Assembly: GCF_020329485.1 (NCBI RefSeq)
Contig: NZ_JAGKJI010000064.1
Location: forward strand, 1-36,701
Source of the DNA: Bradyrhizobium cenepequi
GTDB taxonomy: Bacteria; Pseudomonadota; Alphaproteobacteria; Rhizobiales; Xanthobacteraceae
Reading direction: 5' to 3'
DNA length: 36,701 bases
Part shown: positions 24,366 through 31,615 of the stretch, one piece after another
Position numbering within the stretch: the stretch's first letter is position 1
Layout: every line of letters begins with the position of its first letter
Made by a program: the position numbers and the translations under genes
The notes under the pieces: model-generated
Databases searched by the model: none
Told to the model about the DNA's origin: nothing
What the model saw: the letters and a program-made list of their open reading frames with translations, nothing else

Positions 24366-25067
24366 ATGCTGAATCTTGTTCTCGCGCTGCTCGCAGGTGT
24401 TGTCACCGTCGCGGCGCCTTGCACCCTGCCGATGCTGCCGATCCTGCTTGGGGCATCGATAGGCCAGACCAGCAAGGCACGGCCGGCGATGATCGCGCTC
24501 GGCTTTGTGATGTCATTCTCGATGGTGGCGTTGCTGCTGAGCGCGATCACGCGCGCCCTCGATTTCGATCCCAACGTGTTACGGACCGGCGCCGCGATCC
24601 TCTTGCTCGGCTTCGGGCTGTTGATGATCTGGCCGGCACCGTTCGAACAGCTGACAGTCTGGATTGCCGGGCTCACTGCGGGCCGTTCGCCCGGCAACGC
24701 AACACCGTCACAAGGCCTAGTCGGAGGCTTCGTGCTCGGCACAACCCTTGGACTGGTATGGACGCCCTGCGCCGGACCTGTGCTCGGCTCGATACTGACC
24801 ATTGTGGCAACCTCGAAGGACACCGCCTGGGCCAGTCTGCAGCTCGTCGTCTACGCCATCGGGGCGGCGCTTCCGATGCTCGCTATCGCCTACGGCGGTC
24901 AGGCAGTCACCACCCGCCTCCGCAGCATTGCACGGATCTCGCCGCGACTGCAGCAGGGCTTTGGCGTCGTCATCATCGCCTTCGCGGCCCTCTCCTACCT
25001 TCAATACGACACGCTGATCGTGGCGTGGCTGACCAGCTTCTATCCCAACGGCCAGATCGGCCTTTGA
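24366..25067 (+). CDS. CcdA/DsbD-like transmembrane thiol reductant transporter
   Basis: Inner-membrane protein of the CcdA/DsbD-beta family that moves reducing equivalents from cytoplasmic thioredoxin to the periplasm. It has 233 residues from ATG 24366; an in-frame TTG at 24333 is less likely. About six hydrophobic segments are visible. The two redox cysteines sit in the family-typical helix starts APCTLPMLPILLG and VWTPCAGPVLGSIL. The thioredoxin-like gene begins 17 bases downstream with its own ribosome-binding site, so the two form one unit. The pair mirrors the DipZ arrangement, where both parts are fused. A small palindrome AGCCGTAACGGCT (24278-24290) upstream could be an operator. Confidence 0.85.
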   Translation: MLNLVLALLAGVVTVAAPCTLPMLPILLGASIGQTSKARPAMIALGFVMSFSMVALLLSAITRALDFDPNVLRTGAAILLLGFGLLMIWPAPFEQLTVWIAGLTAGRSPGNATPSQGLVGGFVLGTTLGLVWTPCAGPVLGSILTIVATSKDTAWASLQLVVYAIGAALPMLAIAYGGQAVTTRLRSIARISPRLQQGFGVVIIAFAALSYLQYDTLIVAWLTSFYPNGQIGL

Positions 25068-25084
25068 CCTCAAGAGGAAAGATC

Positions 25085-25636
25085 ATGACCCTGCGTTCGC
25101 TAGTCTCCGCCCTGATCGGCATTGTTTGCCTGACCGGCATCTCCGCGCCTCATATTGCTCGCGCGCAGGAGCCCGCGTTCAAGATAGCGGCGGCGCAGCA
25201 GACAGCGCCAAATCTTGTCGGCATCAACAAATGGTTCAATTCGCAGCCGCTCGACATCACCGACCTGCGCGGCAAGGTCATACTGGTCAACTTCTGGACC
25301 TATGGCTGCGTAAACTGCGTCAACACGCTGTCCCATGTCGTCGCGCTCGATGCCAAATACAGGGATCGAGGCCTGGTCGTGATCGGCGTCCATACGCCGG
25401 AATTTCCGTTCGAACGCTCGGCCTCCAACGTCCAGGCCGCGCTGAAACGCCACGGCATCACCTATCCGGTGGCGCAGGACAATGAGTCGCAGACCTGGAA
25501 TGCCTACCGCAACCAGTATTGGCCGGCGCAATACATCATCGACCAGAATGGAAATATCGTATTCCATCACGACGGCGAGGGACAATACGAGCAGATCGAC
25601 CGCACCATCGCCCGGCTGCTCAACGTCAACAGTTGA
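25085..25636 (+). CDS. Periplasmic thioredoxin-like protein (TlpA/DipZ C-domain type)
   Basis: Exported thiol-disulfide oxidoreductase of 183 residues, starting at ATG 25085 after AGAGGAAAG. The signal peptide MTLRSLVSALIGIVCLTGIS...ARA ends near residue 27. The thioredoxin domain carries the active site FWTYGCVNCVNTL (CxxC) and the segments VIGVHTPEFPFER, VAQDNESQTWNAY, then YWPAQYIIDQNG containing the cis-proline region. CVNC and the HTPEF motif match the periplasmic thioredoxin part of DipZ-like proteins. It most likely takes electrons from the CcdA-like protein encoded just upstream. The periplasmic target is unknown; cytochrome maturation or repair of oxidised thiols are options. Confidence 0.88.
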   Translation: MTLRSLVSALIGIVCLTGISAPHIARAQEPAFKIAAAQQTAPNLVGINKWFNSQPLDITDLRGKVILVNFWTYGCVNCVNTLSHVVALDAKYRDRGLVVIGVHTPEFPFERSASNVQAALKRHGITYPVAQDNESQTWNAYRNQYWPAQYIIDQNGNIVFHHDGEGQYEQIDRTIARLLNVNS

Positions 25637-25669
25637 GTGCTTCTGCGAGGACTAAAGTGCTATCGTCAA

Positions 25670-25697
25670 ACCCGGCGTGCCAAGATCCGCGCCGGGT
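25670..25697 (+). terminator. Terminator-like hairpin after thioredoxin gene
   Basis: Perfect stem ACCCGGCG (25670-25677) / CGCCGGGT (25690-25697), followed by CGCTCTG as in the hairpin at 24188-24228 but with no T-run. It is probably a weaker terminator separating the ccdA unit from cydAB. Confidence 0.5.
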
Positions 25698-25783
25698 CGC
25701 TCTGCCTTGGTCATATTGACATGTTTTCACGGCGATCGGACGCGTGATAACCTCACGTCGGATTTCACGATGGATAGCGCGTC

Positions 25784-27190
25784 ATGTTCGAAGGCTGGGA
25801 TGCGGTTGCGCTCGCCCGGGCGCAGTTTGCTTTCACGATGTCGTTTCACATCATATTCCCGGCCTTCTCGATCGGGCTCGCCAGCTACCTTGCCGTGCTC
25901 GAAGCGCTCTGGCTCTGGACCGGACGCGAGGTCTTCATCAATCTGTTTCACTATTGGCTAAAAATCTTCGCAGTCGCCTTCGGCATGGGCGTGGTGTCGG
26001 GCATCGTGATGTCCTACCAGTTCGGCACCAACTGGTCAGTCTTCTCGGACAAGACCGGGCCGGTCATCGGACCGCTGATGGCCTATGAAGTCCTGACCGC
26101 GTTTTTCCTCGAAGCCGGCTTCCTCGGCGTGATGCTATTCGGGCTGAACCGCGTCGGCCCCAGGCTGCACTTTCTCGCAACCTTGATGGTCGCGGTCGGC
26201 ACGCTGATCTCGGCATTCTGGATCCTCTCGGCCAATTCCTGGATGCAGACGCCGACCGGCTACGCCGTCAATGCGAGCGGCCAGTTCGTGGCGGCCGACT
26301 GGCTCGAGGTGATCTTTAATCCGTCGTTTCCCTATCGCCTCGTGCACATGGTGCTCGCGGCGTATCTGACGACCGCGCTCGTGGTCGGTGCGGTCGGCGC
26401 CTATCATCTGCTGCGTGATCAGCACCTCGCCGGCCCACGCGTGATGTTCTCGATGGCGATGTGGATGGCCACTTTCGTGGCCCCAATCCAGATTCTGGCG
26501 GGCGACCAGCACGGGCTGAACACGCTGGAGCATCAGCCGGTGAAGATCATGGCAATGGAAGGCCATTTCCAGAGCCACAAGGACGGCGCGCCACTCATCC
26601 TGTTCGGATGGCCCAACCAGACCGCCGGCCGGGTCGACTTCGCCGTCGAGATTCCCAAGCTCGGATCGGTGATCCTGAAGCACTCACCGACTGCGCCGAT
26701 GGACGGCCTCGACACCGTGCCGCGGGAAAACTGGCCGCCGGTGCCGATCACCTTCTGGTCGTTCCGCATCATGGTCGGGCTCGGCTTCCTGATGATGGGG
26801 CTCGGCCTCTTGAGCGCGTGGATGCGCTGGCGCGGCCAATTCTATTCCTCGCGCTTCCTGCACATGTTCGCGATGCTGATGGGGCCGGCGGGCTTCATCG
26901 CCGTGCTGGCGGGCTGGATCACCACCGAGACCGGGCGGCAGCCATTCACGGTCTATGGCCTGCTGCGGACGGCCGACTCGGTTTCCCCGCTCGCTGCGCC
27001 TGCGGTCGGCTCTTCGCTGCTCGCGTTCGTCATCGTCTACTTCGCCGTGTTCGCGGCGGGCGTCATCTATCTGCTACGGCTGATGGCGGCGCCGCCGCAT
27101 CCGGGCGAACCGGGGCCACCGCGTGACGTGCCCGCCCGCGCCGCCGGCATCACGCCGGCGGCCGCCACGGCAGCGGAGGACGCATCATGA
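25784..27190 (+). CDS. cydA: Cytochrome bd-type quinol oxidase subunit I (CioA type)
   Basis: Haem-bearing subunit of the cytoplasmic-membrane bd oxidase that reduces oxygen with quinol. It is 468 residues long. Conserved ligands and residues are His22 (FTMSFHIIFP), His188 (PYRLVHMV), Met330 (WSFRIMVG), Glu102 and Glu110 (AYEVLTAFFLEAG), and the quinol-site pair Lys254 / Glu259 (QPVKIMAMEG). The Q-loop is short and the signature reads GRQPF rather than GRQPW, both pointing to the cyanide-insensitive CioA branch. The stop overlaps the cydB ATG by four bases. No cydD/cydC assembly genes are present in the window. Confidence 0.95.
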   Translation: MFEGWDAVALARAQFAFTMSFHIIFPAFSIGLASYLAVLEALWLWTGREVFINLFHYWLKIFAVAFGMGVVSGIVMSYQFGTNWSVFSDKTGPVIGPLMAYEVLTAFFLEAGFLGVMLFGLNRVGPRLHFLATLMVAVGTLISAFWILSANSWMQTPTGYAVNASGQFVAADWLEVIFNPSFPYRLVHMVLAAYLTTALVVGAVGAYHLLRDQHLAGPRVMFSMAMWMATFVAPIQILAGDQHGLNTLEHQPVKIMAMEGHFQSHKDGAPLILFGWPNQTAGRVDFAVEIPKLGSVILKHSPTAPMDGLDTVPRENWPPVPITFWSFRIMVGLGFLMMGLGLLSAWMRWRGQFYSSRFLHMFAMLMGPAGFIAVLAGWITTETGRQPFTVYGLLRTADSVSPLAAPAVGSSLLAFVIVYFAVFAAGVIYLLRLMAAPPHPGEPGPPRDVPARAAGITPAAATAAEDAS

Positions 27191-28197
27191 GCGTCGCGGT
27201 CGATCTCGCCACGGTCTGGGCCTTCATCATCGCCTTCGCAGTGTTCGTCTACATCGTCATGGACGGCTTCGATCTGGGCCTTGGCATCCTGTTTCCGCTC
27301 TTTCCAAGGAAGGCCGATCGCGACATCATCATGAACAGCGTGGCGCCGGTCTGGGACGGCAACGAGACCTGGCTGGTGCTCGGCGGCGGCGGGCTGATGG
27401 CGGCGTTTCCGCTTGCCTATGCCGTGCTGATGCCGGCGCTCTATACGCCTGTTATCGCGATGCTGGTCGGCTTGATCTTCCGCGGGGTCGCCTTCGAATT
27501 CCGCTGGCGCACGCAAAGGGTACGCAACCGCTGGGACGGCGCCTTTTTTGGCGGTTCGCTGGTGGCCGCGTTGGCGCAGGGCATTGCCCTCGGCGCCATC
27601 CTGCAGGGCGTGCATGTCGAAGGCCGCCAGTATGCTGGCGGCTGGTGGGACTGGCTGACGCCGTTCAGCGTGCTGACGGGGATATCGCTGGTCATGGGTT
27701 ACGCGCTCCTGGGCGCGACCTGGATGGTGATGAAGACCGAGGGCGCGCTGCGCGACAAGGCCTATCAATTGAGTTGGGTATTGCTGTTCGCGATGCTCGG
27801 CGCGATCGTCGCCGTCAGCATCGCCACCCCGTTCCTCAGCGTGCAATATACCGAGCGCTGGTTCACCTGGCCGAACATCATCCTGACCGCGCCGGTGCCT
27901 GTCGCGGTGGCGGGCGTGACCGTGCTGCTGTTGCGCAGCCTTGCGAACAAATACGACTACCAGCCGTTCTTCCTGACGCTGGCGCTGTTCTTCCTGTCCT
28001 ATGCCGGCCTTGGCATCAGCATGTATCCTTATATCGTGCCGCAGAGCATCACGATCTGGGAGGCGGCCTCGCCCCCCAACAGCCAGATCTTCATGCTGGT
28101 CGGCGTCGCGATCCTGATTCCGCTGATCCTCGCTTATACGGGTTGGGCATACTGGGTGTTTCGCGGCAAGGTGCGGCCCGGGGGCGGGTATCACTGA
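27187..28197 (+). CDS. cydB: Cytochrome bd-type quinol oxidase subunit II (CioB type)
   Basis: Second membrane subunit of the bd oxidase, 336 residues with about eight transmembrane segments. It starts with the family motif FIIAFAVFVYIVMDGFDLGL and contains NSVAPVWDGNETWLVLGGGG, FRGVAFEFRWR and YPYIVPQSITIWEAASPP, all diagnostic for CydB. ATG 27187 overlaps the cydA stop, and its own stop TGA shares one base with the ATG of the DUF2474 gene. The subunit stabilises the haem-bearing CydA and pairs with it in the membrane. Confidence 0.95.
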   Translation: MSVAVDLATVWAFIIAFAVFVYIVMDGFDLGLGILFPLFPRKADRDIIMNSVAPVWDGNETWLVLGGGGLMAAFPLAYAVLMPALYTPVIAMLVGLIFRGVAFEFRWRTQRVRNRWDGAFFGGSLVAALAQGIALGAILQGVHVEGRQYAGGWWDWLTPFSVLTGISLVMGYALLGATWMVMKTEGALRDKAYQLSWVLLFAMLGAIVAVSIATPFLSVQYTERWFTWPNIILTAPVPVAVAGVTVLLLRSLANKYDYQPFFLTLALFFLSYAGLGISMYPYIVPQSITIWEAASPPNSQIFMLVGVAILIPLILAYTGWAYWVFRGKVRPGGGYH

Positions 28198-28325
28198 TGC
28201 CGCGCGAGGAGAACCCACATCCGCTCGCGAAGCGCCTGATGTGGTTCGCCGCGCTTTGGCTCGGCGGCGTCGGTACCGTGGCGTTGATTTCGTTCGGCCT
28301 GCGGCTTTGGATCGCACCGAAATAA
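28197..28325 (+). CDS. DUF2474-type small subunit of bd oxidase (42 aa)
   Basis: A 42-residue single-span membrane protein: polar N-terminus MPREENPHPLAKRLMWF, one hydrophobic helix (AALWLGGVGTVALISFGLRL) and a short tail. The ATG shares its first base with the cydB stop codon (TGATG), so it is translationally coupled. Small proteins of this kind (CydX-like; the DUF2474 family is typical with CioAB oxidases) assist assembly or stability of the complex. The purine-rich cydB end (GGGGGCGGG) may act as the ribosome-binding site. Confidence 0.85.
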   Translation: MPREENPHPLAKRLMWFAALWLGGVGTVALISFGLRLWIAPK

Positions 28326-28485
28326 GACGACTCGGCTACAGCACCGTGACAGGAAATTGCAGGTATTCCAGCGAGCTACCTCCTTCGCCGCAAACTTGCC
28401 ATCAAGCTGCCACTGAGATTTGATGCTTGCTGATTTGGGTGGAGCATCGCGAATTTGGCCGTGCGCCAACGAGGAGAGCTTTATA

Positions 28486-29079
28486 ATGACGAAACTTCGT
28501 CACCTGATCTGGATGGTCATTGCCGCGGGCGGCCTGATGCTTTCGGCCTCGCAAAGCCAGGCCCAGACCTCCGATGTCGGCGACCAGCCAGGCTTGGTAC
28601 CGGAGGATAACGTCGAGCTCGATCCGGAATGGCGCAAGCAGGTGGTTTATTACCGCACCAATGAGGCGCCGGGAACGATCATCATTTCAACCAAGGAGCG
28701 CCATCTCTACCTCATTCAGGGCAACGGGCGTGCAATCCGCTACGGCATCGGCGTCGGTCGCGAAGGCTTCCAGTGGCAGGGGCTCCTCAACATCACCCGC
28801 AAGGCGGAATGGCCGGACTGGACGCCGCCGCCGGAAATGATCGCGCGTCAACCCTATCTGCCGCGCTTCATGGCCGGCGGTCCCGGCAACCCGCTCGGCG
28901 CGCGGGCGATGTATCTCGGCACCACCGTGTACCGCATCCATGGTACCAACCAGCCCAACACCATCGGCACTGCAATCTCCTCAGGCTGCTTCCGACTGGT
29001 CAATGCTGACGTCACCGACCTCTACGATCGCGTCCTCGTCGGCACCAAGGTGATCGTCCGGCAGAAGCCCGAACTGTAA
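28486..29079 (+). CDS. L,D-transpeptidase (YkuD domain)
   Basis: Periplasmic peptidoglycan-modifying enzyme that forms 3-3 cross-links or attaches proteins to the wall. It has 197 residues from ATG 28486, which is preceded by GAGGAGA at a normal distance; the frame is open from 28420 but without support. The signal peptide MTKLRHLIWMVIAAGGLMLS ends near residue 26. The YkuD domain spans about 62-195, with the catalytic motif around IHGTNQPNTIG and SSGCFRLVNAD; His152 and Cys168 are the active-site residues. It lies 160 bases after the oxidase operon. No LysM or other wall-binding domain is present. Confidence 0.92.
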   Translation: MTKLRHLIWMVIAAGGLMLSASQSQAQTSDVGDQPGLVPEDNVELDPEWRKQVVYYRTNEAPGTIIISTKERHLYLIQGNGRAIRYGIGVGREGFQWQGLLNITRKAEWPDWTPPPEMIARQPYLPRFMAGGPGNPLGARAMYLGTTVYRIHGTNQPNTIGTAISSGCFRLVNADVTDLYDRVLVGTKVIVRQKPEL

Positions 29080-29139
29080 CCGCCCGCCTTCTTCTCCCTT
29101 CCTGACACCATTGCCTCCATCATCTGGTGAGAAATAATC

Positions 29140-30177
29140 ATGCGCACATTTCGAGGCGGCCTGCTGATCGGGCTCGCGGTCGCGGTGCTGGTTGCCGCCG
29201 CCGCCATCACCTATGAACGGTACGACACCAAGACGTTGAAGCGCACGATGCGGCGCGGCGACGTGCTGTGCGGCGTCAACAAGGGCCTGCCGGGCTTTTC
29301 GATCCCCGACGAGAAGGGCAACTGGACCGGCTTCGACGTCGACTTCTGCCGTGCGGTGGCCGCCGCGATCTTCGACGATCCGTCCAAGGCAAAATTCGTC
29401 CCGCTCGACGCCAGCGAGCGCTTCAAGGAGTTGCAGAGCCGGAAGGTGGACATCCTCTCGCGCAATTCGACCTGGAGCATGTCGCGCGAGACCAACTACG
29501 ACCTCTATTTCCCGGCCGTGGCCTATTATGACGGCGAAGGGTTTATGCTGCCACGTTCGCGCAACATCGATTCCGCGCTGGATTTGAACGGCAGTAAGGT
29601 CTGCGTGCAGGGCGACACCACGACGGCGCTCAATCTCGCCGACTATTTCCGTGCCAACAACATGAAATATACGGAGATGAAGTTCGGAAAGCTCGAGGAC
29701 GTCATCAAGGCCTACGACAGCGGGCAGTGCGACACCCTCACCGCCGATGCCTCCCAGCTCTATGCGCTCAGGCTCAACCTCGCCAAGCCCAACGACCACA
29801 TCATCCTGCCCGACATCATCTCGAAGGAGCCGCTCGCGCCCGTGGTGCGGCAGCGCGACGACGACTGGATGATGATCGTGAAATGGACGCTTTATGCGAT
29901 GATCAACGCCGAGGAGCTCGGCATCACGTCGAAGAATATCGACGAGGCGCTGAAATCGAAGAAGCCCGAGGTGATGCGGCTGGTCGGCACCGAAGGCTCC
30001 TATGGCGAGAACCTCGGCCTGACCAAGGACTGGGCCGCACGCATCATCCGCCGCGTCGGCAATTACGGCGAAATCTACGACCGCAATGTCGGCAGCGAGT
30101 CGAAACTGAAGATCCCGCGCGGCCTCAACCAGCTCTGGAGCGCCGGCGGCATCCAGTACGCCCCGCCGGTCCGGTAG
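29140..30177 (+). CDS. Polar amino acid-type ABC substrate-binding protein (orphan)
   Basis: Type 2 periplasmic binding protein resembling general L-amino acid receptors (AapJ/BztA), 345 residues. An N-terminal hydrophobic segment (LLIGLAVAVLVAAAAITY) acts as signal or anchor. The mature part shows LCGVNKGLPGFSIPDEKG, WTGFDVDFCRAVAAAIF, FKELQSRKVDILSRNSTWSM, LNGSKVCVQGDTTTALNLADY and GSYGENLGL, all close to the AapJ pattern. No permease or ATPase genes accompany it; the downstream DNA is a repeat, followed by a gene on the other strand. It may feed a transporter encoded elsewhere. The ribosome-binding site is weak (GAGAAA). It follows the L,D-transpeptidase by 60 bases. Confidence 0.87.
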   Translation: MRTFRGGLLIGLAVAVLVAAAAITYERYDTKTLKRTMRRGDVLCGVNKGLPGFSIPDEKGNWTGFDVDFCRAVAAAIFDDPSKAKFVPLDASERFKELQSRKVDILSRNSTWSMSRETNYDLYFPAVAYYDGEGFMLPRSRNIDSALDLNGSKVCVQGDTTTALNLADYFRANNMKYTEMKFGKLEDVIKAYDSGQCDTLTADASQLYALRLNLAKPNDHIILPDIISKEPLAPVVRQRDDDWMMIVKWTLYAMINAEELGITSKNIDEALKSKKPEVMRLVGTEGSYGENLGLTKDWAARIIRRVGNYGEIYDRNVGSESKLKIPRGLNQLWSAGGIQYAPPVR

Positions 30178-30196
30178 GGCTTCCTCCGATCTCTCC

Positions 30197-30322
30197 CCTC
30201 ATCCTGAGGAGCTTGCGTAGCAAGCGTCTCGAAGGATGAGGCCACCGGCCGGGCCTCATGGTTCTCCCGGCGATGCGAAGCATCGTCCGGAGACGCCGCT
30301 TGCGCGGCTCCTCACCATGAGG
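30197..30322. repeat. CCTCAT-type palindromic repeat, copy 1
   Basis: Two modules. CCTCATCCT (30197-30205) pairs with AGGATGAGG (30233-30241), and CCTCATGGT (30254-30262) pairs with ACCATGAGG (30314-30322). The element ends 9 bases from the stop of the minus-strand acyl-CoA dehydrogenase gene, between two convergent genes. A related copy in inverted order lies at 31514-31605, on the other side of that gene. Confidence 0.8.
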
Positions 30323-30331
30323 GGATGGAGT

Positions 30332-31471
30332 TCAATATCCCTTCGCCCTTGCCAATTGATCTGCGTGGAAATTGCTGTCGCCGAACAGCTCCTGGCAGAC
30401 GCGGGCGCGCTTCATGAAGAAGCCGATGTCGAACTGATCGGTCATGCCCATGCCGCCGTGCATCTGCACGCCTTCCTGCACCGCGAGCGTCGCCGTCGTG
30501 CCGGCACGTGCCTTTGCAACGGAGACGGCGCTACCCGCATTGGCGGCATCGGCGTCGAGCGCCTGCAGCGCCTTCAGCACCGCGGCGCGGGTGATCTCGA
30601 TATCGATGTAGAGCTGGGCGGCGCGGTGCTGCAGCGCCTGGAATTCGCCGATCGCCTTGCCGAACTGCTTCCGCTCCTTCAGGTAAGCGACGGTGCGACC
30701 GAACACCTCCTCACTCAGGCCCACCATTTCCGACGCAACCGCGCCGCGGCCGACATTGAGCACGCCTTCGAGCAGCGGATAGCCCTGGTCGACCTCCCCT
30801 AGCACGCTATCGGCGTTGACCTCGACACTGTCGAACACGATGCGCGCAGCGTTATGGGAGTCGATCATGATGGTGCGCTCGGTCGCAATCCCCTTGGCCT
30901 TCGGATCGACCAGGAACAGGGTCACCCCGTTCTTCTCCTCGGCGCTGCCGGCCGTACGCGCGGCGACGATCAGTAGATCGGTGGTGTGGCCGTCGACGAC
31001 AAGCGCCTTGTCGCCATTCAGCTTGAACCCGTTGCCACTGCGCACCGCCTGCATACTGGTCTGCAGCGGCCGATGCTTGGCGCCTTCATCGACCGCAAGC
31101 GCGGCGAGCAGCGAGCCGTCTGCGATGCCGGGCAGATGCTGTGATTTCTGCGCCTCGCTGCCACCACGTAACAGTGCGGAGGCCGCCAGCACGGACGTGG
31201 CGAGGAACGGCGATGGCATCAGCGTGCGCCCGATCTCCTCCATCACGATCCCGGCTTCGACCGCGCCGAGCCCGCTGCCGCCGAATTGTTCCGGCACCAA
31301 CAGGCCGGAGAAGCCCATCTCGGCGAAGGTCGTCCAGAGCTCGCGCGAGAATCCGGTTTCGTCCTTGCTGTCGCGCAGTTGGCGCAGATGCGAGACCGGC
31401 GCCTTGTCGCTGATGAGGCCGCGCGCGCTGTCGCGCAGCATGGATTGTTCTTCGGTGAGTACGAGGGCCAT
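30332..31471 (-). CDS. Acyl-CoA dehydrogenase, small-subunit type
   Basis: FAD enzyme that introduces an alpha-beta double bond into an acyl-CoA. It has 379 residues from ATG 31471; the frame is open to 31519, but that part is repeat DNA, and GGAA lies upstream of the chosen ATG. N-terminal helical domain: LTEEQSMLRDSARGLI, then FAEMGFSGLLVPEQFGG. Middle domain: about 120-230. C-terminal domain: RKQFGKAIGEFQALQHRAA, MHGGMGMTDQFDIG and a late FMKRARVCQELFGD. In the middle domain the usual SGSD-type flavin contact is replaced by DEGAKHRP, as in partner subunits of heteromeric enzymes. It is probably expressed with the acyl-CoA dehydrogenase encoded upstream on the same strand. The substrate is unknown. 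Confidence 0.88.
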   Translation of the reverse strand: MALVLTEEQSMLRDSARGLISDKAPVSHLRQLRDSKDETGFSRELWTTFAEMGFSGLLVPEQFGGSGLGAVEAGIVMEEIGRTLMPSPFLATSVLAASALLRGGSEAQKSQHLPGIADGSLLAALAVDEGAKHRPLQTSMQAVRSGNGFKLNGDKALVVDGHTTDLLIVAARTAGSAEEKNGVTLFLVDPKAKGIATERTIMIDSHNAARIVFDSVEVNADSVLGEVDQGYPLLEGVLNVGRGAVASEMVGLSEEVFGRTVAYLKERKQFGKAIGEFQALQHRAAQLYIDIEITRAAVLKALQALDADAANAGSAVSVAKARAGTTATLAVQEGVQMHGGMGMTDQFDIGFFMKRARVCQELFGDSNFHADQLARAKGY

Positions 31472-31513
31472 GGTGTATTCCGCTGTGTTGGCTCGACTGA
31501 TTTCTCTTTGGAC

Positions 31514-31605
31514 CCTCATGGTGAGGAGGCGCTCTTGCGCCGTCTCGAACCATGAGGCCCGTGGCCCATCCTTCGAGACGCCTGCTTCGCAGGCTCCTCA
31601 GGATG
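31514..31605. repeat. CCTCAT-type palindromic repeat, copy 2 (inverted order)
   Basis: CCTCATGGT (31514-31522) pairs with ACCATGAGG (31549-31557), then CATCCT (31567-31572) with AGGATG (31600-31605). The module order is the reverse of that at 30197-30322, so the two copies flank the small acyl-CoA dehydrogenase gene in opposite orientation. It lies within the presumed two-gene transcript. Confidence 0.78.
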
Positions 31606-31615
31606 AGGACTTTTC

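Noticed and set aside
27067..28317. Minus-strand open frame over cydB
   Set aside because: Charged, low-complexity shadow of cydB, without homology features.
30197..31605. Composite transposon carrying the acyl-CoA dehydrogenase gene
   Set aside because: The flanking elements are short palindromic repeats without transposase genes or target-site duplications that I could see.
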